Shown: positions 45,791 to 55,816, numbered from the stretch's first letter. The stretch is DNA of 64,000 bases from JBKQVT01 sp963727245 (GCA_963727245.1 CAVSFO010000005.1:124001-188000); one strand, 5' to 3'. A program made the numbers and translations. Notes: a model not told the origin generated them from the letters alone.

Positions 45791-46570
45791 ATGGACATCC
45801 CAACTCAATATCCGCTGCTTGTTTTCGTGCTTTCCTTCGTCGCGCTGTGGGGCTCGGCGTGGATCGGATGGTGGTTTCGCAGAAGGCAGGGCACCCTGGA
45901 CGCGGAGCTGCGTGAAGACTTCGGCTTTATCCTGGCTGCAACGCTGACCCTGCTCGGGCTCATTATCGGGTTCAGCTTTTCCATGGCCACAAGCCGCTAC
46001 GATCAACGCAAGAACTACGAGGAGGCGGAGGCCAACGCCATCGGGACGGAATACGTCCGGGCCGACTTGCTGCCGCCCGCCGATGCCGCGACGGTACGGA
46101 CCTTGCTGCGGAACTACCTCGATGAGCGTGTTCTCTTCTACATGGCTCACAATCAACAAGAGCTTCAGCAGATCAATGCCCGCACCACACAGTTGCAGAC
46201 CGAGTTGTGGTCCGCGGTCCGTGCTCCGGCCGCGGCGCAGCCGACACAGATTGTCGCCCTGGCCGTTTCGGGTATGAACGACGTATTGAATTCACAGGGA
46301 TACACCCAGGCTGGGTACTGGAACCAAATCCCAACGGCAGCATGGGGTTTGATGGCAGCCATCGCCATCGGCTGTAACTTGCTGGTCGGCTATGGCTCGC
46401 GAAGCGCTAAAGCGGGATCCAAATTGCTGCCGATTCTGCCGCTTATTGTCGCTATCGCGTTCATGCTGATCGCGGACATCGACTCCCCGCGCCACGGCAT
46501 TATTCGCGTGAGGCCGCAGAATCTGCTCAGCCTGGCTGAATCTCTGCGACCGCACGGCGGAACACCATAA
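45791..46570 (+). CDS. DUF4239 (bestrophin-like) membrane protein
   Basis: Protein of 259 residues. Two N-terminal membrane segments (YPLLVFVLSFVALWGSAWIG and FILAATLTLLGLIIGFSFSM) frame a charged loop, followed by the family text SRYDQRKNYEEAEANAIGTE, YVRADLLPP. Two more segments lie near the end (AWGLMAAIAIGCNLLVGYGS and LLPILPLIVAIAFMLIADID). The DUF4239 family is sometimes annotated bestrophin-like; channel activity has not been shown for this protein. Confidence 0.85.
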   Translation: MDIPTQYPLLVFVLSFVALWGSAWIGWWFRRRQGTLDAELREDFGFILAATLTLLGLIIGFSFSMATSRYDQRKNYEEAEANAIGTEYVRADLLPPADAATVRTLLRNYLDERVLFYMAHNQQELQQINARTTQLQTELWSAVRAPAAAQPTQIVALAVSGMNDVLNSQGYTQAGYWNQIPTAAWGLMAAIAIGCNLLVGYGSRSAKAGSKLLPILPLIVAIAFMLIADIDSPRHGIIRVRPQNLLSLAESLRPHGGTP

Positions 46571-46849
46571 ACCCAATGGGTCAATGCCTGATCGGCGTCA
46601 TGCTGTCTGACAGTCTCATCAGGTCATCCCATTCCTCGGACGTGCCGAAATACCACCGTTTCTTCGGAGTCCTGGAGTATCACCCCATTCTCAGAATGCC
46701 TCCATGATCCGATGAAACGGTGCCGGCGAGGAATCTGGGACGGAAGGTGCATTGCCGGGGTGCTCGACAAGCGGGAGACGCCGGGTATATTGAACCGGTG
46801 GGATACGGTTCGCGGTCCGTCAGCTCCTTTCGACCCCTGGGAGACTGCC
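46571..46849. other. Gap before the large Ig-like protein
   Basis: No gene. Contains a possible promoter TCGACA-16-TATATT around 46768-46795 for the next gene. Nothing else is recognised. Confidence 0.35.
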
Positions 46850-49727
46850 ATGAACGTCCGTTCCGCACTGCTGTGCTTCTGGCCGGTTTTGGCTGCCGGC
46901 TTCGCCCAGGGCGGCGAGCTTTCCGGCGTCTACGTCAACAAGAACTACGATTACTGCCGCATCGAGTTCCTGGGCGGCGGCCGGTACTTTGCCAGCGATC
47001 CCAAACAGGAAGGCACGTACACGATCGACAAAGACACCTGCGTCTGCCGATGCGGCGCAGAGGAAAAGTTCCACTTCCGGCGCAAGGGCAGTACGCTCGT
47101 CGATGCAGAAGACAACGTGTGGGTCCCGCGCGAAAGCCTTGCCAAGATGCCGTGGAAAAACGTCTCGCCGGTCACGATCGTCGTGCAGGACCGCGACACG
47201 CGAAAGCCGATCTCCCGCTATGCTTACACTTATGCGATCAGCACGCCGGAGGCCAAGTATGACCCGCTTTGGGTTCGGCCGGAGGAGGTCAATTCTCCGC
47301 GAGGAGAGTTCGTGGTGCTGGCGCCGGCCTCGTGCGAGATTGACGTGCGGGTCGAGGGCGAGGGGATCGTCGGTGGATTTCACCAGGGCGGCGGCGGCTA
47401 CTGGTTGACCTCGGCGAACCAACTCCGTCGGATCGACGTGCCGGTCGCCACCGGCGAAACCGTCGAGGGTGTCGTGGTGGATGCTCAAACCGGCAAACCG
47501 ATTCAAGGGGCGGTGGTGTCACCGGTGATCTTTTGCCCGCCCTTGTTCAGGGCGAACCAGGAGCGCGGGGTTGGGACCGCTGCGGATGGCAAGTTCGTGC
47601 TCCGTGGAGTCCAGCACGGTCTTGGAATCAGCGTGTGGCACCCCGACTATTTCGAGTTTAACCGTGGCGGGTTCGAGCAGATCGGCAAGAAGATTGGCGA
47701 AAAGCTCTCTTCCGCGAGAATCGAATTGAAGGCCGGCGAAAGACTCGTTGGCGCCGTCCGAGATGCGGCCGGAGAACCGTTGGCTGGCGTGCAAGTTTCT
47801 GACGGAGCGGGAAAAACCGCCCGAACCAACCGCGCAGGCGCGTTCGTGATCGCCAGTCCACTCAAGTGGGGCGGCAACGATGCCTACCAACTCTCGTTCG
47901 AGAAAGAGGGCTATCTCGACAAGGAAATCCACCCCAAAGCGGCCGATCCCAAGGGCTTTTCCGTCACCCTCGAGCCGCAGCCCGTGCTGGTCGGACAGGT
48001 GCTGGGCGCCGACGGCCGGGCCGTCGAGAGTTACCTGGTTGCTGCGGCCATCGGCCGAGAGCCGCCAGCGTATTGCTGCTGGAAGTCGAAGGCGAACGTC
48101 CACGACCCCCAGGGACGCTTCTGGCTGCAGGTCGATACGAGCCACGACTGGGACAACCTGGGCAAGGTGTGGGTCGGCGTCAAATCGCCCGCCTTCGCGC
48201 TCTGGGATACCACCATCGATATTTGGAAAGGCAAGACCTCGCTCGCGGCACGGTTGGCGCCGGGCGTTTCCGCGCACGGCTCGGTCGCCGGTCGCAAAAG
48301 TCTCAACGGGACCATCTCCGTGACGCTCCTTCCCTGCCGCACCCAGAAGCAGGAGACTGCCAGTTCGGATGATCTCTCGCAGCGGCAGGAAATGGGCCGG
48401 CTGAAAGCGGCGGTCGACGCCGACGGGACGTTCCGCTTCGATCATGCCGCGCCGGGCAACTATCAACTGTCGATCGCCGGGCCGGCGATCTCACCCATCG
48501 GTTCGGCTGTGAGCGTTTCCAGCGAGGACGTCGACGCCGGCGAGTTCCGACCCGTCGGACGGGGAAGCCTGTGCGGAATGATCTACGAACCCGCGATGAT
48601 TTGCGCAGGAGGAGTCTGCCGACTGGACGAAAAACGCGCACCGTGGAAGTTCGTCGAAGGCGTCATTTCCTGCCCAGACCATACCGGCCATGGGAATCCG
48701 GATCTCCGCTTCCAGGCCGACGAGCACGGGCGTTTTCGGGTCGACGGCGTGCCCGTCGGCATCGTGACTCTCGGCATTCATTACCACCAGACTGCCGACA
48801 TGATTGGCACCTATGCGCGGCGGGCGAATGTGGTGGAAGGCAAGCTGACGGAAGTGCGGTTTTTCGATCCGTCCGGCGCTTGGGATGTCGCCTGCAAACT
48901 GGCCGTCGGCGACGGCTCGCCCGCGCAACGCGCGACGGGAACGGGAATGGCGGCGGAACGCAAGGTTGCGAACGTCACCACCCGGCTGCCGATGTTCCGT
49001 GCCGATTTGACGATGAAAGAGAATGTGCCGGGATCCTTCAGCACGGCGGAGCGTTTCGAGGAAATGAAGGCCACCGACCAGATTCATCTGCCGGACGTAC
49101 AGCCGGGCAAATACCGCCTGACCGTCAGCGATTGGCAAGGGAGCATCGGTCTGCACGGGGTCGTTTATGACCAGGACATCGAGACGCTCAAGGGCGGAAC
49201 GAAACTGACCGTCCCGCTCGGGGCCGGCTCGATCTCCGGCGTCGTGCGAGGGACGAAACCGTGCCGCCTGACGATCCATGTCATTGCGCTGGGCAAGAAG
49301 ACCGGTGCGATCCGCCATGCCTACTGCGACGAACAAGGCAATTTCTGCCGCGCTACTTGCCCGCCGACGAGTACACGCTCGTTGCCCACGACCACGACGC
49401 CGGCTGGTGTAAGCTGGCCGAAACCGCCGTCAAGGACATCACCACCGATATCGGCGCGCACCTCTGGCGCCCGGCGGCGCCATCACCGGAAAGCTGCCGG
49501 CGCGTTGGGCCACGGACAAGTTGGTGGCCGTGACGGCCGTGGACGCGCGGGGAATTCCCATTGCGAACCCAAACCGCTACGAACCCGTCGGCAAGACCTT
49601 CGCGATTTCCAACCTGTGGCCCGGCAAATGGACCGTCAAGCTGACCAAGGGCGACCGGGTGATCGTCGAAAAGGCGGTTGAACTCCGCGGCACCGAGACG
49701 ATCATCTGCGACCTGGCGGAGCCATAG
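46850..49727 (+). CDS. Large exported protein with carboxypeptidase-regulatory-like (Ig-like) domains (frameshifts near 49350 and 49475)
   Basis: Start ATG 46850 has GGGAG upstream; a signal peptide follows (LLCFWPVLAAGFAQGGE). About 959 residues once two missing bases are allowed. Several domains of the CarboxypepD_reg type are marked by GVVVDAQTGKPIQGAVVSP, GAVRDAAGEPLAGVQVSDGA and GQVLGADGRAVESYLVAAAI. The last frame gives TDKLVAVTAVDARGIPIANP and VGKTFAISNLWPGKWTVKLT. The early CDxCxC-like cysteines (DTCVCRCGAEEKF) are unusual. Probably a cell-surface or periplasmic structural protein. Confidence 0.75.
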
Positions 49728-49776
49728 CAGTATTTATGGGATGGCGATTCTCTGACGATTACGCTTGCCCCATCAG

Positions 49777-49867
49777 TTCCCACCGGCCGCGACCCGCTGC
49801 GCAGGTGCCCGCTGGGCTTGGGGGGGCGGGAAGAGGACGAAAAGCTTTTCATCCCCCACCTTTCATC
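49777..49867. repeat. Decayed CCCACCGG...GGGCTTGGGG arm plus GAAAAGCTTTTCATCCCCCACC word
   Basis: 49777-49826 resembles the arm of the repeat at 14346-14430. Just after it, aaaagcttttcatcccccacctttc occurs; nearly the same 25 bases recur at 51629-51654. The 49728-50004 gap has no gene. Confidence 0.5.
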
Positions 49868-50004
49868 CCAAGCCGAAACACCCCGCGAATTCAGTCATGG
49901 GTCCCCGGAATCCCCCCTATAGTGATCTCGGTGTTCTGCCACGCAACAGCTTCGGGTAGATTCATTCTGGAGAGCGAACCAGTGGGTGCCATCTGGGATA
50001 AACG

Positions 50005-50388
50005 ATGAAACTGAACGTAAGTGTCAGTCAGATCGACCCGGATGACGACCGGAACAAGGGCATGTGGAATCCGGTCGTCTTACACTTTTCGTCCACCCGG
50101 ATGACAATAATCGTCCAACTGGAAACCAACAAGGGCAAGTACCCTCTGGAACGACGCTTCCTCCGATACCGTGGTCCCCGACTCCTTCAGTGGTTGCTGA
50201 CACCGCTGTTCGCCCCCATCGGGATGTTGTTTTCTCGCCGAGACGTGCAGTGGCGTGACTCGGATCGGATGCAGCCGATCATGGAACTGCGGCCATGTGT
50301 TCCACCGGATTTCTGGTTCGCCTTTCGCTTTGAGAATCAGAACGATGCAGAAGAAGCATCACGTAGCCTGGAGGAACTCTTCCGGTGA
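50005..50388 (+). CDS. Hypothetical protein with one membrane segment
   Basis: Protein of 127 residues starting MKLNVSVSQIDPDDDRNKGM. A weak hydrophobic stretch (LLQWLLTPLFAPIGMLFSRR) lies in the middle, and the end is acidic-helical (ENQNDAEEASRSLEELFR). No family is recognised. Lower GC and wobble-position GC than neighbours and the flanking dispersed repeats suggest accessory DNA. Confidence 0.55.
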   Translation: MKLNVSVSQIDPDDDRNKGMWNPVVLHFSSTRMTIIVQLETNKGKYPLERRFLRYRGPRLLQWLLTPLFAPIGMLFSRRDVQWRDSDRMQPIMELRPCVPPDFWFAFRFENQNDAEEASRSLEELFR

Positions 50389-50393
50389 GGATG

Positions 50394-50485
50394 AAAAGGT
50401 GACAGCCACCAAATTTGGGGATATTGGGTAATGTAGTGCCTTACGGCACGCCCAGATTATCCAGATTTGGTGGCTGTCACCCTTT
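50394..50485. repeat. Inverted GGTGACAGCCACCAAATTTGG repeat
   Basis: Arms aaaaggtgacagccaccaaat and atttggtggctgtcaccctt enclose a shorter inner palindrome (gtgccttacggcac). It could be a terminator for the 50005 gene, or a REP-like element. No ORF is inside. Confidence 0.8.
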
Positions 50486-50686
50486 GTGCCCCGTTATGTA
50501 TCCGTCACACGCCGTGTGACGGTCTCTCTGCCATCCGCAGTAATCCTCACTTGACCTGAGGCGTATAATCCGACGGGCTGGGGAGGAAGAGAATCCCGTC
50601 ACGGGGTCGAGTTCGGTACGCCGAAGTGGGCGCGGTGACGGGACGTATCGCATACTGCCAGGTTGCCTCGAAAGGAGACTTGCGTT

Positions 50687-51622
50687 ATGTCGTCCGCACT
50701 CGCTGCCGACCTGCTCGATGGCCTCGATAAACTGGCCGGGGGATTACACCCGGGTTACCGGCCTGTTCACGCCAAGGGCGTGATGTATTCCGGCACGTTC
50801 ACCCCCTCACCCGACGCGGCGAAATTGACCCGCGCTCCGCACGCCGCCCGGCCGTCCACGCCGGTGACCGTCCGCTTCTCACTGTCGGCGGGCATTCCGA
50901 GCGCCGCCGACAACGACCCCATGGGGGCCAGCCCGCAGGGCGTGGCCGTCAGGTTTCACCTGGCCGAACACGTCCACACGGACATCATCGCCCACTCGCA
51001 CAACGGGTTTCCGGCGCGAACTGGGGAGGAGTTCCTGGAATTCATCCGAGCGGTGGCGGCGAGCGGGCCGGGCGGCCCGACCCCGCCGCCCATCGTTGCG
51101 TTCCTGGCGGCCCACCCGGCGGCGAAGGCGTTCGTCGAGGCCCCCAAGCCAATCCCCACCAGCTTTGCCCGGCAGGCGTACTTTGCCATCACCGCGTTTC
51201 GGTTCACAGACTCGGCCGGCCAGAGCCGGTTCGGACGCTTCCGCCTCCGTCCCGAAGCCGGGACCGAACTGCTCACTCCCGAGCAGGCCGCCAGCAAGAC
51301 GGCCGACTTCCTCGGGGCCGAACTGTCCGAGCGGCTGGCCAGGGGACCGGTGGGGTTCCGCGTGCTGGTGCAGTTGGCCGAGGCCGGCGATGATGTCACC
51401 GACTCCACCGTGCCCTGGCCGGAGACCCGGCGGGAGGTGGAGTTCGGCGCCATCGCCATCACGGATCGCGTGGATGAGTTGGCCCCGCAGCGGCGAAAGA
51501 TCATTTTCGACCCGCTGCCGCGAGTGGACGGGATTGACTCGGCCGGCGACCCGCTGACCGAGGTGCGGTCGGACCTCTACCTGCTGAGCGGCCGGCGGCG
51601 ACGGGCCGCTGCCGCGGTATGA
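50687..51622 (+). CDS. Catalase-family peroxidase (small heme catalase-like)
   Basis: Protein of 311 residues from ATG 50687 with GGAG upstream. Catalase-core text is visible: GLHPGYRPVHAKGVMYSGTF, VTVRFSLSAGIPSAADNDPM, GVAVRFHLAEHVHTDIIAHS, FARQAYFAITAFRFTDSAGQ and FRLRPEAG. The short length and lack of the full N-terminal arm and C-terminal domain match the catalase-related peroxidase subfamily (SrpA-like) rather than a true catalase. No signal peptide is visible. It likely decomposes peroxides using heme. Confidence 0.85.
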   Translation: MSSALAADLLDGLDKLAGGLHPGYRPVHAKGVMYSGTFTPSPDAAKLTRAPHAARPSTPVTVRFSLSAGIPSAADNDPMGASPQGVAVRFHLAEHVHTDIIAHSHNGFPARTGEEFLEFIRAVAASGPGGPTPPPIVAFLAAHPAAKAFVEAPKPIPTSFARQAYFAITAFRFTDSAGQSRFGRFRLRPEAGTELLTPEQAASKTADFLGAELSERLARGPVGFRVLVQLAEAGDDVTDSTVPWPETRREVEFGAIAITDRVDELAPQRRKIIFDPLPRVDGIDSAGDPLTEVRSDLYLLSGRRRRAAAAV

Positions 51623-51680
51623 GAGGATGAAGAGCTTTTCATCCCCCACCTTTTCCTCCCGGGTCTTGCATTGCGTTCCG

Positions 51681-52092
51681 TCACCCATCAATGAATCGAG
51701 ACCGCAGCTCCGGAGTTGGCACAACACAAGTCGTGCGCTTGCCGAACCAGCGATACCGATTTCGTGCCACGAGATCGTAGACCGAGTTGCGAAGCCGCCG
51801 CGGTAGGAAGCGAAGGACGCGGACGATTCTCCAAGGCAGGCGGAGATGAGCCGCCAGTTGCAGGGCCGCTTCGGACCGAACGTAAACGATGCCAGCCTCT
51901 ATGAAAACGAAGGTCTTGAGGTCTTCGGGGTCAAATCCGCACTCGAGGCAGCAGCTCTCGCCCGGAAGCCGACTGCGCGGCGGCGAACCGAGTCACGTGG
52001 TCGCACTCGTGGGCAAGAATAAAACCGACTCCGTGAGCGCACAGATTGCACATCCCATCAAAAACGGCAACTGGTGTTGTGTACATCGCCAT
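51681..52092 (-). CDS. DCC-family (DUF393) thiol-disulfide oxidoreductase-like protein (frameshift near 51943)
   Basis: Neither half is long enough to stand out, so this gene is easily missed. From ATG 52092 the minus strand reads MAMYTTPVAVFDGMCNLCAH, the DxxCxxC motif of the DCC family, then GVGFILAHECDHVTRFAAAQ. After LLPR one extra base shifts the frame; the next gives CGFDPEDLKTFVFIEAGIVY, VRSEAALQLAAHLRLPWRIV, NSVYDLVARNRYRWFGKRTT and VVPTPELRSRFIDG. Joined length of about 137 residues is normal for DUF393. It lies downstream of the TIGR01777-type epimerase, a partner often found with DUF393 proteins. Confidence 0.85.
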
Positions 52093-52269
52093 GTTTGCAG
52101 CGTAACGACCTACCGATAGCCCGACGGCGCCAGGCGGACAGCCATTTTTGCACCCCGTGAAAACGATATAGCAGGCGGCGCACGCCGTGTGCCGCCTTTC
52201 CGCACACGGCGTGTGCGGGATACTTGGGACAACATGACAGTTATTGAATCGCCGGCGCTAACACAGCTC

Positions 52270-53226
52270 CTATTGTGCTCCGGCGTGTGGCTCTTGAGCG
52301 TACAAGTCGCGCAGAGCGGACGCCACGTCGGGGAACGCAAAATCGAACCCCTCTTCCCGCAGACGGCGCGAGACACAGTAGCGGCCGTAGATCGCCAGCT
52401 CCGGGTCCGTCCGCATGATCAACGGCGCGCCCAACCGCACCATCCAGCGCGCCGCCGGCAACCCGACGGGCGCCCGCAAAACCCGCCTCAACTCGCGCAT
52501 GAACTCCGCATTGGAAACCGGGTTGGGCGCGGTGGCGAGGTAGGCGCCCTTCATAGTGTCCTCCGCTATCGCCCGGGCCAGCAGCCGGCTCATGTCCTGC
52601 TCATGGATCCAACTGATTCCCTGTCGCCCGTGGCCCACTTTTCCGCCCAGGCCCCAGCGAACCAGGCTGGCGAGTCGAGGCAGCGCGCCGCCGCCCCGTC
52701 CCAGCACAAACGTGGTCCGCAAGACCACTTGGCGCATTTCGGGCAGCACTGCCCGCGCATACGCCTCTTCCCAAGCGCGGCCTACCAGCGGCGCCAGGCC
52801 GTAGCCGAAGGCGGCGTCCTCGTCGCAGATCCTCTCGGGCGGATCGCCGTAGCGATGCGCGGTAGCCATTTGAACCCAGACCGGCGGCGGCGATTTGATT
52901 CTCCGCACGGCTTGACCGAGCGCCTCGGTCGCCTCGACCCGCGATCGCAGGATCTCGTCGCAATGATCGGGAGTCTTCACGCAGTCCACCGTTCGGCCGG
53001 CCAGGTTGACCAACGCCGCCGCGCCGTCAAGCAGACTCACCCAGTCCCCCGGGGTGCGCGCGTCCCAGACAACGTGTCGCCAACGCGAATCTTCCGCGGG
53101 CGGCCGGCGCGAAAGCAAGACAACTTCACAGTCGAACCCGCCAAGATAGCGGGCCAGATTCAAGCCGAGAAAGCCCGTGCCTCCGGCGATCACGATTCGG
53201 CCCATCGGTTTGCTGACGTTCGTCAT
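52270..53226 (-). CDS. TIGR01777-type NAD(P)-dependent epimerase (SDR39U1-like)
   Basis: Protein of 318 residues. The Rossmann motif is RIVIAGGTGFLGLNLARYLG. Family text includes VVWDARTPGDWVSLLDGAAA, LVNLAGRTVDCVKTPDHCDE, RSRVEATEALGQAVRRIKSP and, after the active-site region, FVLGRGGGALPRLASLVRWG and ISWIHEQDMSRLL. The C-terminal DUF1731 part (EFMRELRRVLRAPVGLPAAR) is present. Substrate unknown. Normal length with no defect. Confidence 0.92.
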   Translation of the reverse strand: MTNVSKPMGRIVIAGGTGFLGLNLARYLGGFDCEVVLLSRRPPAEDSRWRHVVWDARTPGDWVSLLDGAAALVNLAGRTVDCVKTPDHCDEILRSRVEATEALGQAVRRIKSPPPVWVQMATAHRYGDPPERICDEDAAFGYGLAPLVGRAWEEAYARAVLPEMRQVVLRTTFVLGRGGGALPRLASLVRWGLGGKVGHGRQGISWIHEQDMSRLLARAIAEDTMKGAYLATAPNPVSNAEFMRELRRVLRAPVGLPAARWMVRLGAPLIMRTDPELAIYGRYCVSRRLREEGFDFAFPDVASALRDLYAQEPHAGAQ

Positions 53227-53275
53227 GGGGAGACAAATTCCAGTAAGACCGTGTTCTGAAATGGCGAGTGACAGG

Positions 53276-53398
53276 TCCCCTCTCCCTCCGGGAGAGGGTT
53301 AGGGTGAGGGCAGCAGTACCGAGAAACGTCGGCCTAGCCGGGCCATAGCGGCAATCGCCCTCACCCCCGACCCCTCTCCTAAATGGAGAGGGGAGAAT
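53276..53398. repeat. CCCTCTCCCTCCGGGAGAGGG-type inverted repeat, second copy
   Basis: Left arm cccctctccctccgggagag with gttagggtgaggg; right arm gccctcacccccgacccctc with tcctaaatggagagggg. Same family as 16799-16887. It lies upstream of the epimerase gene. Confidence 0.8.
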
Positions 53399-53424
53399 TT
53401 CAAAACACGTTCTAACGGTTGCTG

Positions 53425-53479
53425 GACGAACAATGACGTCAAAATTATTGTCATCACCGCGCCGGCTCGCTGAGTCGGT
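53425..53479. repeat. TGGACGAACAATG...CGCGCCGGCTCGCTGAGTCG repeat, copy 1
   Basis: ctggacgaacaatgacgtc, then aaaattattgtcatcaccgc and gccggctcgctgagtcgg. It matches 61051-61105 with a few differences. Function unknown. The 53227-53649 gap otherwise holds the inverted repeat and a duplicated ccctttttgcccg word. Confidence 0.75.
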
Positions 53480-53649
53480 AAAACGTTCTGATCCCCTTTT
53501 TGCCCGACCCCTTTTTGCCCGTCGGATCTCCGCTCGTTCGACGATGTCCTATACTTCAATATTAGCAGAGGCGTTGGGCAACAGCCATACTCGCCATGGG
53601 GGGTATCCATGCTCGTGTCGCGCCGCGGCCGCGACAGGGGAGCAAAGCC

Positions 53650-54159
53650 GTGAAAGATTTCATCAAACTCGGCATAGTTCTTGCCGCTTACCTCGCCGCG
53701 TTCGTTGTCGCCGCCGAGGTCGTTCACTTGCGCGAGCTTCGGCCGCAATGGCAGGCGACGTCGCAGGCCTCGCCGGGAATGGCTGCTTTTGCTGATTTCA
53801 TCTTGTTTGTCGAGGTGTTCGGTGTCGCGGCGGCCGCTCCTACCGCGCTGGCGAGCTACTTCCTCCGCCCTTTCCGAAGAGTTTACACGGTGTTTGCCAC
53901 GGGATGCCTGGCCCTGGCGGTGACCGGGCTGCTTGCCGCCGTGATCGTGGTCGGGACGCGCAGTCTGCAAGGCGAAACAGGGTTGTCGCGGGCCTTCGCG
54001 CCCTTCGGGGACATACGAACGTTCCTATCGCCCATACTGGCCCCAAGCTTCCTGGTCTCTGTGCCGTTGGCGCCAACGTGGCGTTGTCGTTGGATATTGC
54101 TGGCGGCAGCGGCAATGGAAGCTGTGGCACTTGCCTCCGGGCATGCCTGGCTGCTATGA
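53650..54159 (+). CDS. Hypothetical membrane protein
   Basis: Protein of about 169 residues from GTG 53650, which has GGGGAG upstream. Four hydrophobic segments are visible (IKLGIVLAAYLAAFVVAAEV, FADFILFVEVFGVAAAAPTA, CLALAVTGLLAAVIVVGT, WILLAAAAMEAVALASGHAW). No known motif. Flanked by dispersed repeats on both sides. Confidence 0.6.
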   Translation: MKDFIKLGIVLAAYLAAFVVAAEVVHLRELRPQWQATSQASPGMAAFADFILFVEVFGVAAAAPTALASYFLRPFRRVYTVFATGCLALAVTGLLAAVIVVGTRSLQGETGLSRAFAPFGDIRTFLSPILAPSFLVSVPLAPTWRCRWILLAAAAMEAVALASGHAWLL

Positions 54160-54241
54160 AATCGCCTCTCCCATTCCCAAGGATGGCGGAGTGCCCGGAT
54201 TGAGAAATCAGCCCATCAAGCGGCATTCTCGCCCTTTGACG

Positions 54242-54375
54242 ACCACACCATGCCGAGGCCGGTCCCACGGCGCCACCCTTTGGCTCTACTCATGCCCAGA
54301 GCCGTTGCCGGCATGGTGTTCAATTATCACCCTTTGCCCAGTTAGCCAATATCAGTAACGTCCGCTTTTAATGCC
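54242..54375. repeat. MITE-like repeat B, copy 1 (decayed left end)
   Basis: Matches the core of the repeats at 60864, 61790 and 63340: ccatgccgaggccggtccca, ggctctactcatgcccagag, catggtgttcaattatcacc, ttagccaatatcagtaacg. The left end word present in the others is missing and the right end is altered (tccgcttttaatgccc), so it is the oldest-looking copy. Confidence 0.75.
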
Positions 54376-54813
54376 CTGGGGAAATTGCAGCGGATCGCCC
54401 GGTTTCACACCCGCGGCGTTCGCCTCGCCGGCGCCGATTTCAATGGCGTATTTCGCCGGGCCATTGCTCCAGGTTGAGCTCTCATCGTACGCCTTCATCG
54501 TGCTGATCGAGACGATCCGGCCATTGGAACCGGCAAAAATAATGTCCAGCGGGAACCGCGTGTGATGCATCCAGAAAGCCTGCTCCGCCGGCGCATCAAA
54601 CACAAAAAGCATCCCGTGATCCGGCTCCAGCGTGTCCCGCTCCATCAAGCCGCGCTCCCGGCTGGCGACATCGCTGGCGATCTCCAGCGTGTATGTTTTG
54701 GAACCGATCTTCATCGTCGCCGTCGGCAGACCGCTTTGCACGGTAGACCGGCCGCATCCGACCAGCGTCAGCAATGCAAGCAAAACCAGCGAACCTCGCA
54801 ACCTGTGGTTCAT
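54352..54813 (-). CDS. DUF192 lipoprotein
   Basis: Protein of 153 residues from the ATG giving MNHRLRGSLVLLALLTLVGC, a lipobox with Cys20; GAGGAA is upstream. The DUF192 text is YTLEIASDVASRERGLMERD, MLFVFDAPAEQAFWMHHTRF, PLDIIFAGSNGRIVSIS and AIEIGAGEANAAGVKPGDPL. It is an envelope protein of unknown role; the family has a small beta-barrel fold. The last few codons run into the repeat B copy. Confidence 0.88.
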   Translation of the reverse strand: MNHRLRGSLVLLALLTLVGCGRSTVQSGLPTATMKIGSKTYTLEIASDVASRERGLMERDTLEPDHGMLFVFDAPAEQAFWMHHTRFPLDIIFAGSNGRIVSISTMKAYDESSTWSNGPAKYAIEIGAGEANAAGVKPGDPLQFPQGIKSGRY

Positions 54814-55021
54814 GGATGATTCCTCAAACGGCAAGCCGTTCATTTTGACCCGGGTGATGCCCAATCCGAGCCGGGGCCTGAATCCCACATTTCAATTTCG
54901 TCCATACGCCGCTTCGGAATGCGCTCTGCTGTACACGCAAATATGTTGCGCATGCAATGCACAGATGATAGCTTGGTGCAAGTGGGCTGACAATAGGGCA
55001 ATCCTCAGTCCGCGTGGGCGA

Positions 55022-55051
55022 TAGACGCGGGGGGGCACGCGGCGGTATAAT
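55022..55051 (+). promoter_or_regulatory. Candidate promoter of the ABC/PpiC operon
   Basis: TAGACG (55022-55027) and TATAAT (55046-55051) are separated by 18 bp, about 50 bases before the ATPase start. The -10 is perfect and the -35 has four of six matches. No clear Zur or Fur palindrome was found beside it. Confidence 0.6.
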
Positions 55052-55102
55052 GAATGACGACAAGAGTCTGGATCGGATCCAGGCTTACTGCGCTCACTGC
55101 AA

Positions 55103-55816
55103 ATGGGAAATATCGGCGTACCCGTGATCATTGAAGTGAAAGATCTGGTCGTCGAGTACGACATAGGAAATTCGCTGTTCACCGCCGTCGATATCCCCGC
55201 ATGGTCCGTGGACGAGGGCGCTCAGGTGGCCATTTTCGGCCCCTCCGGCTGCGGCAAGAGCACCCTTCTGCACGTCCTGGCCGGCCTCCTGGCGCCCAAG
55301 AGCGGCAAGGTCACCGTCTGCGGGCAGGCCCTGGGGCAACTGAGCGAGTCCGACCGGGATCATTTCCGGGCCAGGCACATCGGGTACATCTTCCAGGACT
55401 TCAACCTGCTTCAGGGCTATACCGCCGTGGAAAACGTGCTGCTGGGAATGACGTTTTCGCGCCAAAGGCCGGACCGGCGCCACGCCCGGGAATTGCTGAC
55501 GAGGGTCGGCCTGTCGCACCGCGAGAAGCACCGGCCGTCGGAGATGTCCATCGGCGAGCGGCAACGCGTGGCCATCGCGCGGGCCCTTGCGGGCAAGCCG
55601 GAATTGATCCTGGCCGACGAGCCCACCGGCTCGCTGGACCCGTTTCACGCCGGCGAGGTCGTGAAGTTGCTCGGGGAGGCCTGCCGCGAGCACGGCTGCT
55701 CGCTGGTCGTCGTCAGCCACGATCAGGGCGTGGTGGGCGCCTTCGATTCCAGCGTGGCGTTCATGGAACTCAACCGAGCGTTTTCCACGGCGCCGGCCGC
55801 CGGAGGCGCCGCATGA
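55103..55816 (+). CDS. ABC transporter ATP-binding protein (LolD/MacB type)
   Basis: Protein of 237 residues. Walker A FGPSGCGKSTLLHVLAGLLA, Q-loop GYIFQDFNLLQGYTAVENVL, signature EMSIGERQRVAIARAL, in which SIGER replaces the usual SGGQ, Walker B LILADEPTGSLD, H-loop VVVSHDQGV. The FNLL / TAVENV text is typical of the LolD-MacB group that partners FtsX-like permeases. Coupled to the permease by an ATGA overlap at 55813. Confidence 0.93.
   Translation: MGNIGVPVIIEVKDLVVEYDIGNSLFTAVDIPAWSVDEGAQVAIFGPSGCGKSTLLHVLAGLLAPKSGKVTVCGQALGQLSESDRDHFRARHIGYIFQDFNLLQGYTAVENVLLGMTFSRQRPDRRHARELLTRVGLSHREKHRPSEMSIGERQRVAIARALAGKPELILADEPTGSLDPFHAGEVVKLLGEACREHGCSLVVVSHDQGVVGAFDSSVAFMELNRAFSTAPAAGGAA

Noticed and set aside
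51716..52119. Two short plus-strand ORFs (62 and 76 residues)
   Set aside because: They lie antisense to the DCC-family gene found on the minus strand.
53433..53795. 120-residue plus-strand ORF
   Set aside because: It runs through the dispersed repeat at 53425-53479 and out of frame into the membrane-protein gene at 53650; no support.
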